A stretch of 64,000 nt of DNA from Brienomyrus brachyistius (lineage: Eukaryota > Chordata > Actinopteri > Osteoglossiformes > Mormyridae): contig NC_064555.1 in assembly GCF_023856365.1 (NCBI RefSeq), forward strand, positions 11,125,754 to 11,189,753, written 5' to 3'. The position numbers and the translations under genes were made by a program. The first letter of the stretch is position 1; each line of letters starts with the position of its first letter. This document shows, piece after piece, positions 36,054-48,268 of this stretch. The notes below the pieces were generated by a model that made no database searches, was not told the origin of the DNA, and saw only the letters and a program-made list of their open reading frames with translations.

Positions 36054-36756
36054 TACAGTGATACCTAGTTATACGTCCGCTTTAGGATGCTTGGCATACG
36101 ACCTTTGTCTGACTCGCGTACTATGACTTGTATGGGTGAAAATAAGTCACGACACCGCGCGCAACACTTCTTTACCTCTCTCGTGACAAAGCTACTACTG
36201 CCCACGAGCGTCAGTACGCCAGTTGCTACTATTCAGTGGACAACCCGCGCTATAACTCCCTTTTCATTTATTTCATTTAATTGCTTTTATATTTATGTAT
36301 TTCAGTATTAAGCAGTGTGTCGTGTCGATCGGCACACGGAGCGGGGAGGAAGCACAGGATTCAAAGGGATCGGGTGAACACGCGGTTTATTAGAAAGGAG
36401 ACAAGAAGGACTGACCTTAGACTTCAATAACCGGATTGGGGAAACATACTTTAATGCGGACTTAAATACGGAGGACTAATCGACAGCAACGAGAAACAGC
36501 TGGTAACACGGGGATTTCACACTAGTTAGCGAGGGGGCATGACACACAGGAGGACCGGGCGAGCGGGGCATGACAGAGTGTTTACATTATTTTATTCTAC
36601 CCCATCAATGTATAATATGCCAATATAACAACATGGGAACGGATTAATCGTTTTCCCTTTATTTCTTATGGGAAAAATTCGTTTGGCATACGTCCTGTTT
36701 GGTAAAAGTCCAAGGATATGGAACGGATTAAGAAGGTATTCCAAGGTACCACTGTA
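36054..36756. mobile_element. mariner-type element split by a solo LTR
   Basis: The left end TACAGTGATACCTAGTTATAC and right end (reverse complement TACAGTGGTACCTTGGAATAC) are matching terminal inverted repeats. No transposase was seen. An LTR at about 36317-36575 is inserted inside. Confidence 0.75.
36317..36575 (-). mobile_element. Solo LTR
   Basis: On the minus strand it starts TGTCATGCCCCGCTCG, has AATAAA in TAATAAACCGCGTG, and ends CGACACGACACA. No internal region. Confidence 0.7.
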
Positions 36757-38035
36757 AACTAAAAATGTTAACTTTACCGCGGTGTCATAGTCAAGGTTAA
36801 CCCAAACTACTTTCGGGTATACCTCCCTGCTGTTCGAGCTTGATGATGTATGTAGAGATATGCAGATCTATACTGAAATATTCCAGAAATAACCCTTAAA
36901 CCTTCACTCCAAAACCGCGGTAAAGTTAGTTTTATATGCAGTTTTCCAACTACAATTTCTTTACAGTCTTTGTTTGATTACTTATGGTTAAGGTTAGGGC
37001 TGGGTAGGTTTTAAGCCTTTCACAGCCCTTTATGGACAGGAAAAAATTCCATAAAGTCAAAATAACAGTTTTTTTTAAAATCACATTATGGGTGGGGGGC
37101 ATTTTGTCCCCACAATGTAATATATACCTACCCCCCCACACACACACATTCACACGCAGTCACCCACAGGAGGTGTACCTACTTAGCCACAATACTGCCC
37201 ACAAACTATAATGTAATTTAATATATTTTTTTCATTGTGGTTATACAGGTATTATTACTCAGCCAGCCTTTAAGTAACATTTCAGAATTTAATACTTAAA
37301 ATAAAAAAGACATTTTCAGACATTTTATGACCTTACAAATATTTGCAATTGTTTCAATGCTTCTTAAAGGATTCATAAAATAGGCACTAACCCTATCACG
37401 ATTAACAAAATTTTAAGATTCCTTATTTTTCATTGTAAAGATTATTCTCAGAGTTCAAAGGCAGCTGAGGCAGTGTGAGTACCTGCCCAGTGCTCATGTT
37501 CTACCAGGACCACTCAGCTTTTTATTACACCGATGTCATGTTTGCCGTCCTATCTGGTGAATCAATGACTGCCCAGTGTAAGCCTTTACTTGCCCCTCCC
37601 AGCTCTATCTCTCCCCCTCACTACATCTCACAATTATCCTACACAAAACTTTCTACAGATTCTTTTTCATTTCTACTCAAATTCAGCTTAGCAGAGATAC
37701 TCCTGCTTCCTGTAGACCAAACTGAGCTCACATAGTATGGCAATCCATGGGTGCTGACTGAGCAGTTCACTCAGATGGGGTCATGGAGAAGCAGATGGCC
37801 ACCAACACAACAGCAGCACCAGCTAGTCTTACCAACATAAGCACATAGCTTTAGTGTGTTTCAATGAACAGAAGCGTGAGAAGGACAAGCTGGTGTGCAG
37901 GTCAAGGCAGGCCCGGATCTAGACTGCTCAAGTTGGGGCGCAATAGAAATTTTGGGTGGGCAGCATTTCACACAATGGACTATACTGCAGTGCAATAGTA
38001 GTTTGTGACCTGAGAAATGGTGGGGCACATGGGCA
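36757..38035. other. Intergenic, no gene seen
   Basis: Short open frames (for example 37475-37735) have no recognisable similarity or splice context. A short CA-rich patch lies near 37130-37160. Confidence 0.4.
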
Positions 38036-38355
38036 TTGTCCGACTCATACGATCCTCCTATGTGCCACGCCCCCCTGATTATCTACATGTGCTTCCCTAA
38101 CCATGCCCAGCTGTATCCTGTTGTTTTGCCCTGTCTTTGTTCTATATCAGTCCATGTCTTGCCCTGCTTTTTGTCCATCATTGATGTTAGTTAACGTTGT
38201 GATGTTAGTTGATGTCAGTGCTGTTATTCTGTCCTGCCCGTAGCCGTCTTCCCTGTAATAAATCCCCGTTTTCCCCGACTTTCGCCTGCCTGTCTCGTCC
38301 TTCCCTGCCTCCTTCCTGCCAGCCTGCCCGTCGCTACCCGCGAACTCTAACAGAA
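38036..38355 (+). mobile_element. LTR of LTR-element family A (copy 1)
   Basis: Starts TGTCCGACTCATACGATC (family consensus appears to be TGTCATGCCCGGCTCG), contains AATAAATCCCCGTTTTCCCC, and ends near CGAACTCTAACA. It matches the LTRs at 41539, 43653 and 60631. Confidence 0.85.
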
Positions 38356-38775
38356 TAACAGACCCAACGAAGAGAGCATCCCCGTGACTGAAGAGAGTTA
38401 CCTCGGTCTCGTCGATGAGGTACTGTTTTGGTTCGCCCAGCCCGGCGTCCGGGAAGATTCCCAGGTTTGGGACCTGTTGAGCCAGAGCTAGGACATCCTG
38501 GACAGGCTGTCCCTCGAGGAGGACGCACACCTCACGGAGGAGGTGCACGAGAACCTCCAGCAGCTGGCCCAGCGCATGACTGAGCGGAGGGTTGCATCGC
38601 AGAGGCTGTCCTCCCGCCGTTCGTCCCATCAGGCATGACACAGCCTAGCATGGCACAGCCTCCCACCACCACCGTGAGCCGGGCGAGGAGGAGAAGGAAG
38701 CCGGCGAAGGCCCCGACGATCACCCTGGGAGCATGCATGCTCGTCCCCGCTTCTCTTCCTGTTGGTGATCGGGAA
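38356..38775 (+). pseudogene. LTR-element family A ORF, broken copy
   Basis: The frame reads VTEESYLGLVDEVLFWFAQP then an in-frame TAG, and continues in a homologous way to the ORF at 41658-42050. It is joined abruptly to a family 2 SINE at about 38775. Confidence 0.8.
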
Positions 38776-39030
38776 GTGGGGAACAACCCAGGATGGGGGG
38801 CCAGCCCATCGCAGGGCACACTCACACACCAGTCACTCACACACACATTCCTATGGGTAATTTAGCAAGTCCAATTAGCCTCAGCATGTTTTTGGACTGT
38901 GGGGGGGAAACCCCACGACGACATGGGGAGAACATGCAAACTCCACACGCATGTGACCCAGGCGGAGACTCGAACCCGGGTCCCAGAGGTGTGAGGCAAC
39001 AGTGCTAACCACTGCACCACCATGCCACCC
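38775..39030 (-). mobile_element. SINE (family 2), truncated
   Basis: Minus-strand head TGGTGGTGCAGTGGTTAGCA and B box GGTTCGAGTCTCC. The 3' part is cut off where the LTR-element sequence begins. Confidence 0.85.
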
Positions 39031-39034
39031 CATA

Positions 39035-39160
39035 ATCATAATAATTATTATTATTATTATTCTTGTTGTTGTTGTTGTTATGTTTTTATAATTATGTGAT
39101 TTCTGTAAGGTGCTTTGGACTGAAGTGCCTGCTAACAACAACAACAACAACAAATTTATT
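39035..39160. repeat. (TTA)n / (TTG)n / (CAA)n microsatellites
   Basis: ATTATTATT run at about 39046-39060, GTTGTTGTT at 39064-39079, and CAACAACAACAA at about 39136-39152. Confidence 0.9.
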
Positions 39161-39340
39161 TTTGTATAGCGCATTATCACATTACATTATCTCAAAGCGC
39201 TTTACAGCATCCGCACCCAAAGCCCCCAGTGAGCAAGCCAAAGGCGACAGTGGCAAGGAAAAACTCCCAAGAAGGAAGAAACCTTGGGAGGGACCAGACT
39301 CAAAGGGGGAGCCCATCCTCCAGGGCCGGCAGGGATAGTC
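39125..39340 (+). mobile_element. LINE/SINE 3'-end type interspersed repeat
   Basis: TTTATTTTTGTATAGCGC, CTCAAAGCGCTTTACAG and GGAAGAAACCTTGGGAGGGA are hallmarks of a very common fish interspersed repeat. Confidence 0.7.
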
Positions 39341-40028
39341 AAATAAGAGTCAAGTCACATTGTCCCAATCATAAGATTTGGGAAATAACCAGTAATATAG
39401 TGGAAGGATGCTCCTTAAAGATAAAAAGCATTAAAAGATAATTACCAAACCATAAACAAACTGACATTGTAAACAAAGGTGGAAGCGGGCAGGGAAAGTG
39501 TAGCATTACTGCCTGAACTGCCTGCAGTAGCTGCCCACTTGGTTTAAAGGCACCTTTATTGAGCTTGGTGATTCAAGCTAAGAGCAGCTGTAATGAACTG
39601 CTGGTTGCAAGCTTTGATTTGAGAACCAAAAATTGTTGCATGTTCTTTATGGTGGTGTATGACTAATTTAAGTGAATTAAAGCATGTAATCTATCTAACC
39701 AGGTAACTTTATTTGACTGAGCACTGACAGGGTCGCCAACTCACACACATCTGGTTCTCACACAAGAAATCTTACAGCAAATCCATATTATTCCATTATA
39801 AACCTAAAATTAGATATATCACAAGCTTTGGGGTAGTCTGCAAATACTACAGACTATTATTTATTATTATTGTTATTTATTAAGGTAATAAAACTTACAT
39901 ACATGTAAATGTGTTTTATAGGGATGTAAGTGTAGACTTGTCTCAAATGGAAAATCTCACTCTAGCCAGCTGACCAACATTGGCAACCCTGCGCTGATAT
40001 CAACTTTATCAAACATTCAAATGTTAAA
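39340..40028. other. Intergenic, no gene seen
   Basis: No coding, RNA or repeat feature recognised. Confidence 0.4.
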
Positions 40029-40217
40029 TACAGTAGTGCCTCCGTATCCATGGGGGAAGCATTCCAAGATTTACTGCACAGATCCGAAATCATAGCATAG
40101 TACTGAACACTATAAATTACTTGTTCTCCTGTACATACATACCTATGAAAAAGTTTAGTTTATAAATTACACTGAAACCGTGGTTACCAAATCAGCTGAT
40201 GCAGGGGTTCCACTGTA
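40029..40217. mobile_element. Short mariner-type MITE
   Basis: TACAGTAGTGCCTCCGTATC at the left and GGGGTTCCACTGTA at the right form terminal inverted repeats. 189 bp, no ORF. Confidence 0.75.
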
Positions 40218-41385
40218 TTATTCTAGTGAGATTACTAGCCAACAGAAATGCTAGCTAGCTAGCTAACTATCTACGTGTTAACTAAACCACTGCTAGCAAA
40301 GATCCTTATTCAACACAACATTACAGCAAATTGCAGCAACATAAGGTATATTTTAACAAGGAAGGAGCTTTAATAAGGTAACATTCCTCCTCCACTGTCA
40401 CAGACGACAACAAAAGTACCCCAGAAGAATATCTGATGGGAAGAATGAAATAAACGTGACTGGCAGATTCAGATGGCACAGGCTAAAGTTGACCAATTGG
40501 GTGGGCAAAGCAGAAATTTGGGTGGGCATTGCACACTTGTAGATCCAGGCATGGGTCCAGGTAGACAAGGCAAAAAAGAGCCAGTTGAAGCAGATGAAAA
40601 CTGGAAACTTTGCACTCAGACATATTTGTAATACACACAGGGAGCAACCACTCAGTTACACACAGAAAGGCTGAAGCAGCCCTGATTGATACTGTCCACA
40701 GTATACAGATGAGCTCTCACCTGATCCTTCTGCTCATGCTTGAAGGGACAGGTCCCAGCCTCCTCTCTATTACAGCTCTCAGCTATTGTTGGTCTAGATA
40801 AACAAAAGGGGAGAGAAGATCAGGAGCAAGTGCTTATAAACTCAAACCCTGGGTCCTGGCATCACATTCTCACAACATGCAAGGAGCATGAATTAGTGCC
40901 TTGTCTGGAACAAGGCCAAAGTAACACTGAAACAAAATGTACCTGATGCTCCTTATGTCACTTGGCTGACTGTAGCACCAAAGAAACAGTACGCAAACAT
41001 TAATCCCTGAAAAATGGATTACGTATACACACTGTGATATCTCAGAAACCACAAAAAGACAGGTCAACTCAATTACTAGTGGATAGGCATACATGCATCC
41101 TGGATGACCAGCACAGTAACCTGTGTCAAATAGGCTTAATAGCTGCATTTCTTCTCAAACTCCTCCTGTTTATATTCAACTGTTCTGCAAGCTGTTTATT
41201 CCAAGCCATCATGGACCATCCCAGTTTTCTGGGGATAACAGGACCCATGGAGATCAGTTTTTTACAACAGAATGGTGATACTTCGTTAATCTCCATGGAG
41301 AAATTCTCTTTTCACTTTGCCTCATCTTGCTGTCCCTACAGCATGCTTGGGGGACACAGTGAAGGGCCAGTTACCTTGTGATGGT
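40218..41385. other. Intergenic, no gene seen
   Basis: Low-complexity GCTAGCTAGCTAGC near 40251. No recognised gene. Confidence 0.4.
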
Positions 41386-41512
41386 CAGGGAGGTTAAGGC
41401 CCCCGCTCAAAGGCATACAGACATGTGACTATTCTGCTGAAGCTGGGCCCGAACCAGTAATCATACAATCCATTAGCATAGAGGTTTAGCCTGCTGAGCC
41501 ACGCATCACCTC
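41385..41512 (-). mobile_element. tRNA-derived SINE (family 3)
   Basis: Minus-strand GCGTGGCTCAGCAGGCTAAA (A box region), GGTTCGGGCCC (B box) and CTTTGAGCGGGGGCCTTAAC. Confidence 0.6.
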
Positions 41513-41538
41513 CAGTATCAATCTGTGAACCACAAATT

Positions 41539-43917
41539 GTCATGCCTGGCTCGTACAATCCTCATGTGTGCCACATGTCCCGGCTTCGTCATTCCCTGCG
41601 TCCTTCCTGCCAGCCTGTCCATCCGCTCCCGCAAAACCTGACAGAATGATGTAACTAATGAGGAAAGCATCCCCCGTGACCGAGGAGGAGTACGTCGGTC
41701 TCGTGGATGAGGTGCTGTTCTGGATCACCCAGCCCGGCATCCAGGAAGATCCCCTGGTGTGGGACCTTATGAGCCAGAGCTGGGACATCCTACAGGGTAT
41801 ATCCCTCAAGGAGGACGCGCACCTTGCGAAGGAGGTGTGCGAAAACCTCCGGCGGCTGACCCAGCTGACGAAGCAGAGGGTCGCGCCCGAGGGTCGGAGA
41901 GGCTGTCCTCCCGCCGTCCGTCCTGTCGCACATGGCACAGCCTCCCACCACCACCGTGAGCCGGAGGAGGAAGAGAAGGAAGCCGGCGAACACCCCGACA
42001 ATCACCCTGGGGGCATGCACGCTCGTCCCCGCTTTTCTTCCTGCTGGTGATCGAGAAGCACTCCCGATCACCTCGGAGGCAACCACCACCGCTAAGCTGC
42101 CTGCACGCGCGGCTTCCCCCCTTCCTGGGGACACGCCTGGCCGCCACGGAGCTACCGCCGCCCCTGGAGAGGTACAACTTCTGGGTAGCGCAGCTGGCAA
42201 ATAAAGGGGCCAGCACGATAAGGGACGCTATCCTGCGTATCCCCAGGACTCTTAAAGGGGAAACACCCGTTTGTGCTGCACCTATTCTGCCTGTCTCGCA
42301 GGTACCTTTTCTGCCTGCGGAGGACCTGCCTGTCCCGCCGGCGTATGACCCGCCTGCTGCAGCCACTCTGTCCGAGGTACTGCCTCCACCTGCTGCAGCT
42401 GCTATGCCCGAGGAGCTGCAGCCTCCACCCAAGGAGGAGCTACCACTTCAACCTGCTGCAGCCGCAACGTCCGAGGCCCCTCCGCCTCCGCCTGCTGCAT
42501 CTGCTCCGCCCGAGGAGCTGCTGCATCTGCCCGAGGAGGAGCTACTTCCGCCTGAGGAGCTGCCCGCGTCTCCGCCTGCTGCAGCCGCTACGCCCGAGGC
42601 CCTTCTGCTGCTGCCTGCTGCAGCTACGCCCAAGGCCCCTCTGTTGCTGCCTCTGCCGCCTGCTGCAGCTACGCCCGAGACCCCTCTGCCCGCACCTGGA
42701 ACTATAACCTCAATGACTCCTGTCCCAGTCTCTGACCCTGCTCCAGTCCCCGAGGAGGTCCCAGACGACCCGACCACCGCTCTTTCCTCCTTGGAGGTAG
42801 AGGAGCTTGAGTGGGATCTGCCTAGTGTCTTCCCTTCCCTCGCCCCGGCGAGGTCGACCCCGGCCTGAGGCCCGCATGTCTGTATCCTATAAGGGGAGAG
42901 GACACAGACTCAGGGCTGGGGTCCCACCCGCTCTGTCTCCTGATTCACCCTCGCTCGCCTTGGCTGGGGCTTGGGGGGCTCCAGCGGGTCCTGGGGCTCC
43001 AGTCCGGCCTGTCACCTGCAGGTCCCCCTCCGAAGCCTCGTCGTCCGGCCTCAGTCCCGCCGCCGGCGTCTCGTCGGTCACCTGCGGGTTCCTCTGCTGC
43101 GGCACTTCCGTCGCCTACAGGTCCCCCCAGTCCGGTGCGTCGGAAGACGTCGCCTTGGCCAGCTGTGGCCTTGCCTTCGCCTGCTGCGGCTCCCCCTCCT
43201 TCCTTGCCTTCACCGGTTTCCCCTTCAGCTCCCTCATTGCCTCCCCTGATGCCCCCGCCGACTCCCTTCTCATCCCCTTCGCTTGTCCCTCGCCCTGCCT
43301 CCTCAGCCCCCCTGCCGTGGCTCCCTTGGGCTCCCCTTAGTCCCCCATACTTTCCTCCTCGCTCTCCTGTCTCTGTCCCTCCTATGTTTATTCCTCGTCC
43401 CTTTGTTCCTCTGTTCACTCCTGGCCCTTTCGTACTGCCTTTTCCCTCTGTCTCCTTTCCTGATCTGTCTATCTGCATTCCCTGTCCTGTGTCAGCTCTT
43501 GTCCCACTTCCTGTCCCTGTGACTGTTCTGTGTTTCAGTTTTGTTCCCTCTTCCCCATTAATGGTTTTGTTCTTGTCTTCCAGGTCCTGTCTCATCCGTC
43601 GCCTCCCCTGAGCCACGCATCACCTCCAGTATCAATTCGTGAACCACAAATTGTCATGCCCGGCTCGTACAATCCTCATGTGTGCCACGCCACCCTGATT
43701 ATCCACGTGTGCTTCCCCAATCTTGCCCAGCTGTATCTTGTTATTTCGCTCTGTCTTTTGTCTATATCAGTTCACGTCTTGCCCTGTCCGATGTCCGTCA
43801 TTGAGGTTAGTGCTGTTGTTTTGTTCTGCCTTGCCCGTAGCCTTCTCCCCAGTTTCCCCGACTTTTGTCTCCCGGCTTCGTCATTCCCTGCCTCCTTCCT
43901 GCCAGCCTGTCCGTCCG
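41539..43917 (+). mobile_element. LTR-element family A, copy 2 (non-autonomous looking)
   Basis: The left LTR at 41539-41643 has an internal deletion of about 200 bp. The right LTR at 43653-43917 is nearly full but 3'-truncated. The interior encodes a gag-like short ORF and a Pro/Ala-rich region. No protease, RT or integrase motif was seen. About 45 bp just left of both LTRs is the same sequence. Confidence 0.75.
41658..42868 (+). CDS. LTR-element ORF: conserved N-terminal block plus Pro/Ala/Glu-rich region (frameshifted)
   Basis: Two overlapping frames at 41658-42050 and 42047-42868. The first reads VTEEEYVGLVDEVLFWITQP, DPLVWDLMSQSWDILQ and KEDAHLAKEVCENLRRLTQL, conserved with the 38.4-kb copy and probably gag-derived. 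The second contains YNFWVAQLANKG, then many imperfect repeats of PPAAATPE/PEELLPPEE type. A frame change near 42048 separates them. No catalytic domain. I do not assign a function. Confidence 0.55.
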
Positions 43918-44400
43918 CAGAAATACAGAATGCTCGTCAGAAGCATAACCCACTGAAGGGCTTTCAGGGAAAGTGATAAAAAGGAGCTACAGTGGCCGCA
44001 GACAAATTTGAAGACCCTGTAAGGGAACATAATACTACAGGAACAAACTGGAGTGCAAACTTTAAGATTCAAAATGTTTCATTAACCATGTGTAAGAAGT
44101 GTATTGGAATGGTTTCTCATTTTCCCAAACCCAGTACAAGGAACAATAAATATAATGCATACAATAAACAGACAGAAAATAGGCATAAACCACATTATAG
44201 CACAGCAATAGCACAGTGAAGTTAAGTGAGACGTAGAGACATTACTATTTATTTAAAGGGCAGAGAACAGTAATACTGCAGTGGACCAGCTTAGCTATTC
44301 AGGATGCAGACAACTTGGTCTGATATTGAGGGTTCTGATCTTACCAGACTTTTACTATTATTCAGGAGTGAGAACATCTCATGGCCAAGGTGAATTGGGT
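43918..44400. other. Intergenic, no gene seen
   Basis: No recognised feature between the LTR element and the decayed LINE. Confidence 0.4.
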
Positions 44401-45870
44401 TCTACAATATACTCTGTGGTTTGTTGCAATAGTGGTCGGTGATAAATGGGAGACAAGTTCCAATGATCATCTGAACTGACCTCATAAGCCTTCCTGGCCT
44501 CAGTTGCACTGTATCATTCTGCAATACCATAGTTGAGGACGTTTTCCACAGTACTGTGGTAGACACTAGTACCACTTTACTCATGCCCTTAGCTTCATTA
44601 GGAAGTAAACCTGCTGGTCAACTTTCATGAGGATTACTCCAGGGTTCTCTATCCTCTGTCTGTTTCAGATCTGCAGACCGAGCAACCTGTGGCTGTTAAC
44701 AGATTGCACTGGAGAGTCATCAGTGGTGTTCAATGCGTAAATCCTATTATGCCTCCTTATGTCCACAATTTCCTTTGTTCTATTGATGTCCGGAGTGAAA
44801 TTCTTGCTCTGGCACCACTGTACCAGCTCTGCCATGTCATTTCTGTATGAGAAATTCATCCATATTTATCATAAGACCAATTACTGTGGTATCAGTGGCA
44901 AACTTGACAATGTGGTTTCAATTGAATTTGGCTACACAGTCATGATTAATAAGTGATTACAGTCTTGGGTTTGGGCAGCAATGCTGGGCATCCCCTTGTT
45001 GATGATCAGAGAGGATGATATTTAATTCCTACTTCATACCACTTGGGGTCTTTCTATCAGGAAGACCAATGCCCAGCTGTAGATGTAGTTTTTCAAGCCC
45101 AATTCCCAGAGTGATTTTCAGGAATGATATAAATAAAGGTTGCGCTGAATTCAATGAATAACATACTGATGTAGCTGTTACTCTTGTCCGGATGTGAAGG
45201 TGATGTGTCTTTCATTGACCTGTTCCTCAGGTATGTCAACTGTAGGGATTGAGAAAGTCCAGAACGAGATCTGATGAGCTCCAGAACTCCATGCACTTCA
45301 TGACCCCTGAAGATCAGTGACACTAGCTGGTAGTCATCCAGATATGACACCTTTAATGCTTTCTGCAGTGGTGCAATAATTAGTCTTCTAGTAGTCCTTT
45401 TGAAGCACAACAGACAGTGGATGGGAACAGGAAGACACTGAAGATGTCAGCAAAAACAGGGTGCAATTCTGCATGTCTTTAGAACACAGGAAAGGATACC
45501 ACCAGGACCAAGAACTCTGCAGGTTTCTACTTTGACGACAATCATCAGCACATCCTGTTCAGACAATGGCAGCATGAAAGCTTTGCTTGTCTGCTCAAAA
45601 TGTTGGGCCTTGAATGTTGTGAGAAACTTAGCAAAGAGTATTTGTAAATACATGGAAATAAGAACATGCTTCTAGTGTGCACCGTCTGATTGACAGTATG
45701 TCCCAGCATTCTTCTGTTTTAAAGATTGATAAAGGGACTTTTCTTTACGATCATTCACATCCTCGTGGGCAGACGCTGGAGACTCCTGCAGAACTGCAGG
45801 GTCTAGAGAAGTGCCCAATTTGTGAATTCTGACCACGGACTTGTTGCTGCTCTGAAGATTCATCTTAGTT
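44400..45870 (-). mobile_element. Degraded L2/Rex-like LINE
   Basis: Minus-strand fragments in several frames: MLPLSEQDVLMIVVKVE with LGPGGILSCVLKTC, then SNSYISMLFIEFSATF (RT block A relic), VHGVLELIRSRSGLSQ, and FSYRNDMAELVQWCQSKNFT. All are RT-region relics with frameshifts. Confidence 0.75.
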
Positions 45871-46410
45871 CCAATAGGCTACCCCCTACTAGGAGAATGA
45901 GACTGGACTTAGTCTGACTCTATGATCAGGCTGTTTCTGATGAGTTTGCGCGCTGTTTGTCTGGGGTATTTCCGAAACTAATTTCAAAAAGGAGAGGAGT
46001 CTTTTGGCTGATGCGTGTTCCAGGTTCCAAAAACAAATCTTCCCCATGACTTACATTTGCAGTTTTTATTTTAATGAACAAGATATGAATTCCATATACA
46101 TACAAGTCAAAAGGTTCTAAATAAATACTGACTCGTGCACACACAAATCTATAAGCTGACAGGATATGACACGACGATGACACGGTCAGAAAACCTTCTC
46201 AGCCCGTATCCCTCCTCAAGCACTATCGACCACAACGTATAGCCATAGCCCCTACATACTTAAAGTGGCAGTACCTATTTTTATCATTAAAGTACAATGA
46301 CACTAAATCCAAGTTTTAACCATGTACATTATAAATTCTAAACTATGAATTATGTGAATCATGAACGTATATGAAATATAAAATATAAACTTAAATTTAA
46401 CCTAAATTTA
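45870..46410. other. Intergenic, no gene seen
   Basis: AT-rich (TATAAA/AAATTTAA words toward 46400). No gene recognised. Confidence 0.4.
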
Positions 46411-46414
46411 AATT

Positions 46415-46890
46415 CCAGTGTGTAAAAACGTCTACAGTTTGTGTGAGGAATTTACAGACTTGGGTGCAACTGCTGACTCTAATATGATATGGGAGACCTT
46501 CAGTGATAAGATCCTGAAGGTTGCCGAGGGCTGTGTTGGTGTTGCCAGTGTTCCCAGAAGGAGGTGTTTCACCTCGCAGGGCAACCTGAATATTATCGAG
46601 AGGAGTCGCAGTGCATAACTTGTTGGTAACTCCAGTCTATACCAGGAACTGAGAAGGACGGCTGTAAGGGCTCTGAGGGCAGATAAGGAGGAGTTTGTTA
46701 GATGAATCTGTGAGCAGGTGATACACTATCTGTGGTCTAGTGACCCACGACCTGCTTACAGAGAAACTGAAGCATTACGCACATCTGAATCTGTTTCTCG
46801 GAGACTTGCAGTCAGGGCGGGTGATGAAATGGTCCTTACGGATGACACTGCTGTTGTGACCTGTTAGGCTGGCTGCTTTTAACAGTTCTT
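46415..46890 (+). mobile_element. LINE ORF2 fragment (inter-domain region)
   Basis: Frames read WETFSDKILKVAEGCVGV and QELRRTAVRALRADKEEFV, the region between endonuclease and RT of L2/Rex-type LINEs. Interrupted by stops. Confidence 0.5.
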
Positions 46891-47346
46891 TAACTCTCTG
46901 GGGTCTAGGGATAGGGAACACACTTTCACTGACTGGGGCAGTGTCACGCATTTCATTCAATATCATAAACTTAATTCATGGCAAATAAATTATTTCTTAT
47001 ATATTTGTTTTGGCATTAAACTCATCTTAATCTTTGTGTACTTTGTAAATATGTCAGATTTATGTGAAGTTTGTAATTTGACATCAAAGTACAGACATTG
47101 CAAAATGCAGTTTGGAACACATGCAGAAATATTATAAAAGTACATAGTAAGCAATGGTGGAAGTTTGTATTGATCCCAGATATCTAGTCAACAAAGTCTT
47201 GGGTACATGAAGATGACTAAATGGTGTAGTTGTAACATTCAGGTGGATAAATAAATAAGAAAACCTAACTCATGTCACTATTTCTGGCTCCTTTCATTGA
47301 ATATGTAGCAACTTTCATGTGTATGCATGTGTCATTCACACCCGGC

Positions 47347-47369
47347 CACACGCCCCCCCCCCCCCCCCT
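47347..47369. repeat. Poly-C run
   Basis: About 18 consecutive C (after CACACG), a likely sequencing-length-variable homopolymer. Confidence 0.95.
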
Positions 47370-47429
47370 TTATGGTGCTGATGGGGATGTACCTGGATCG
47401 CATTTCACTGTTGCGTTGTTCATCAAATT

Positions 47430-47690
47430 ACCATGTGAATGCGAGCCATGTCACCGCATTTACCTGAGGGTGACATGGCTCGCAAGATTTTCATTGCTGA
47501 GGACCCAAGCGACTGGACAAGGCAAAGGGGACGCCCATGTAACACCTGGTTGCGGCAGATGGATGGCCATTTCTGGAGGGTGGGACTGGACCATATGTCT
47601 GCCTGGGGGATCACTGGCTGGGATCCTAAGGAGTTTCACTGTGTGGTGGGTGCGGCAACACGCTGTATCAGAGCATGATCCCCTACCAGA
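47430..47690 (+). mobile_element. LINE 3' fragment, candidate partner of SINE family 1
   Basis: The frame reads AEDPSDWTRQRGRPCNTWLR, QMDGHFWRVGLDHMSAWG and CVVGAATRCIRA. The last part, at the DNA level GTGGTGGGTGCGGCAACACG, is shared with the 3' end of the SINEs at 11610-11960 and 26765-27150. Confidence 0.65.
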
Positions 47691-47699
47691 CCTGACCTA

Positions 47700-48268
47700 A
47701 CCAACAGAATCTAAGAGATCATCTCCTCTCATCTGGTACAATTTCAGAGCTTGAGCACAAATAAGAGCAGCACTGAGAAACTGCTGGGATGTAGCACTGA
47801 CAGGCTGGTGTGGGGTGCAGCATGGACAGGCTGTTGGGGAGAAGGGCACAACACTGACAGGCTGGTGGGGGGTCTACACACAAATTATTGTGTTAGCCTG
47901 ACTAAAACTGGACTTTTAAAGTACATGTAAACATGTTAGTCTAACTGAAATTGCACAAAATCAAACTTCTCAAAGCTGGACTAAAACACCCAGATAACGT
48001 GATTGGGAGTTGATTTACTCCTGCATGTAGACATTCAATTGGACTCAAACTGGCTTAGGTTCTCTGCACATGCTCCAGTTTGGTATGCATATTATAGTGC
48101 AGGGAGTTTTAAGTTTCACTCAACCATTTTTACTCTGTCATAGGACAAAAAATTTAGCAAGTTTCTTTAGCATGAGCGCTGCATGCTTTCTCTGAGACAA
48201 TCGTAATCATTTTAATTCTTGCTATTTTCTCTAATTTTGTCTAATATATTGGGTAATACAAGTGTAAT
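47700..48268. other. Intergenic, no gene seen
   Basis: A short imperfect repeat GACAGGCTGGTGGGG-type near 47800-47870. Otherwise nothing recognised. Confidence 0.4.

Noticed and set aside
42047..43611. Proline/alanine-rich long frames as a host gene
   Set aside because: They lie between LTRs of a repeated element. High-GC repetitive sequence keeps several frames open on both strands.
43135..43611. Pro/Ser-rich 158-codon frame
   Set aside because: Overlaps other open frames in compositionally biased LTR-element DNA. No domain.
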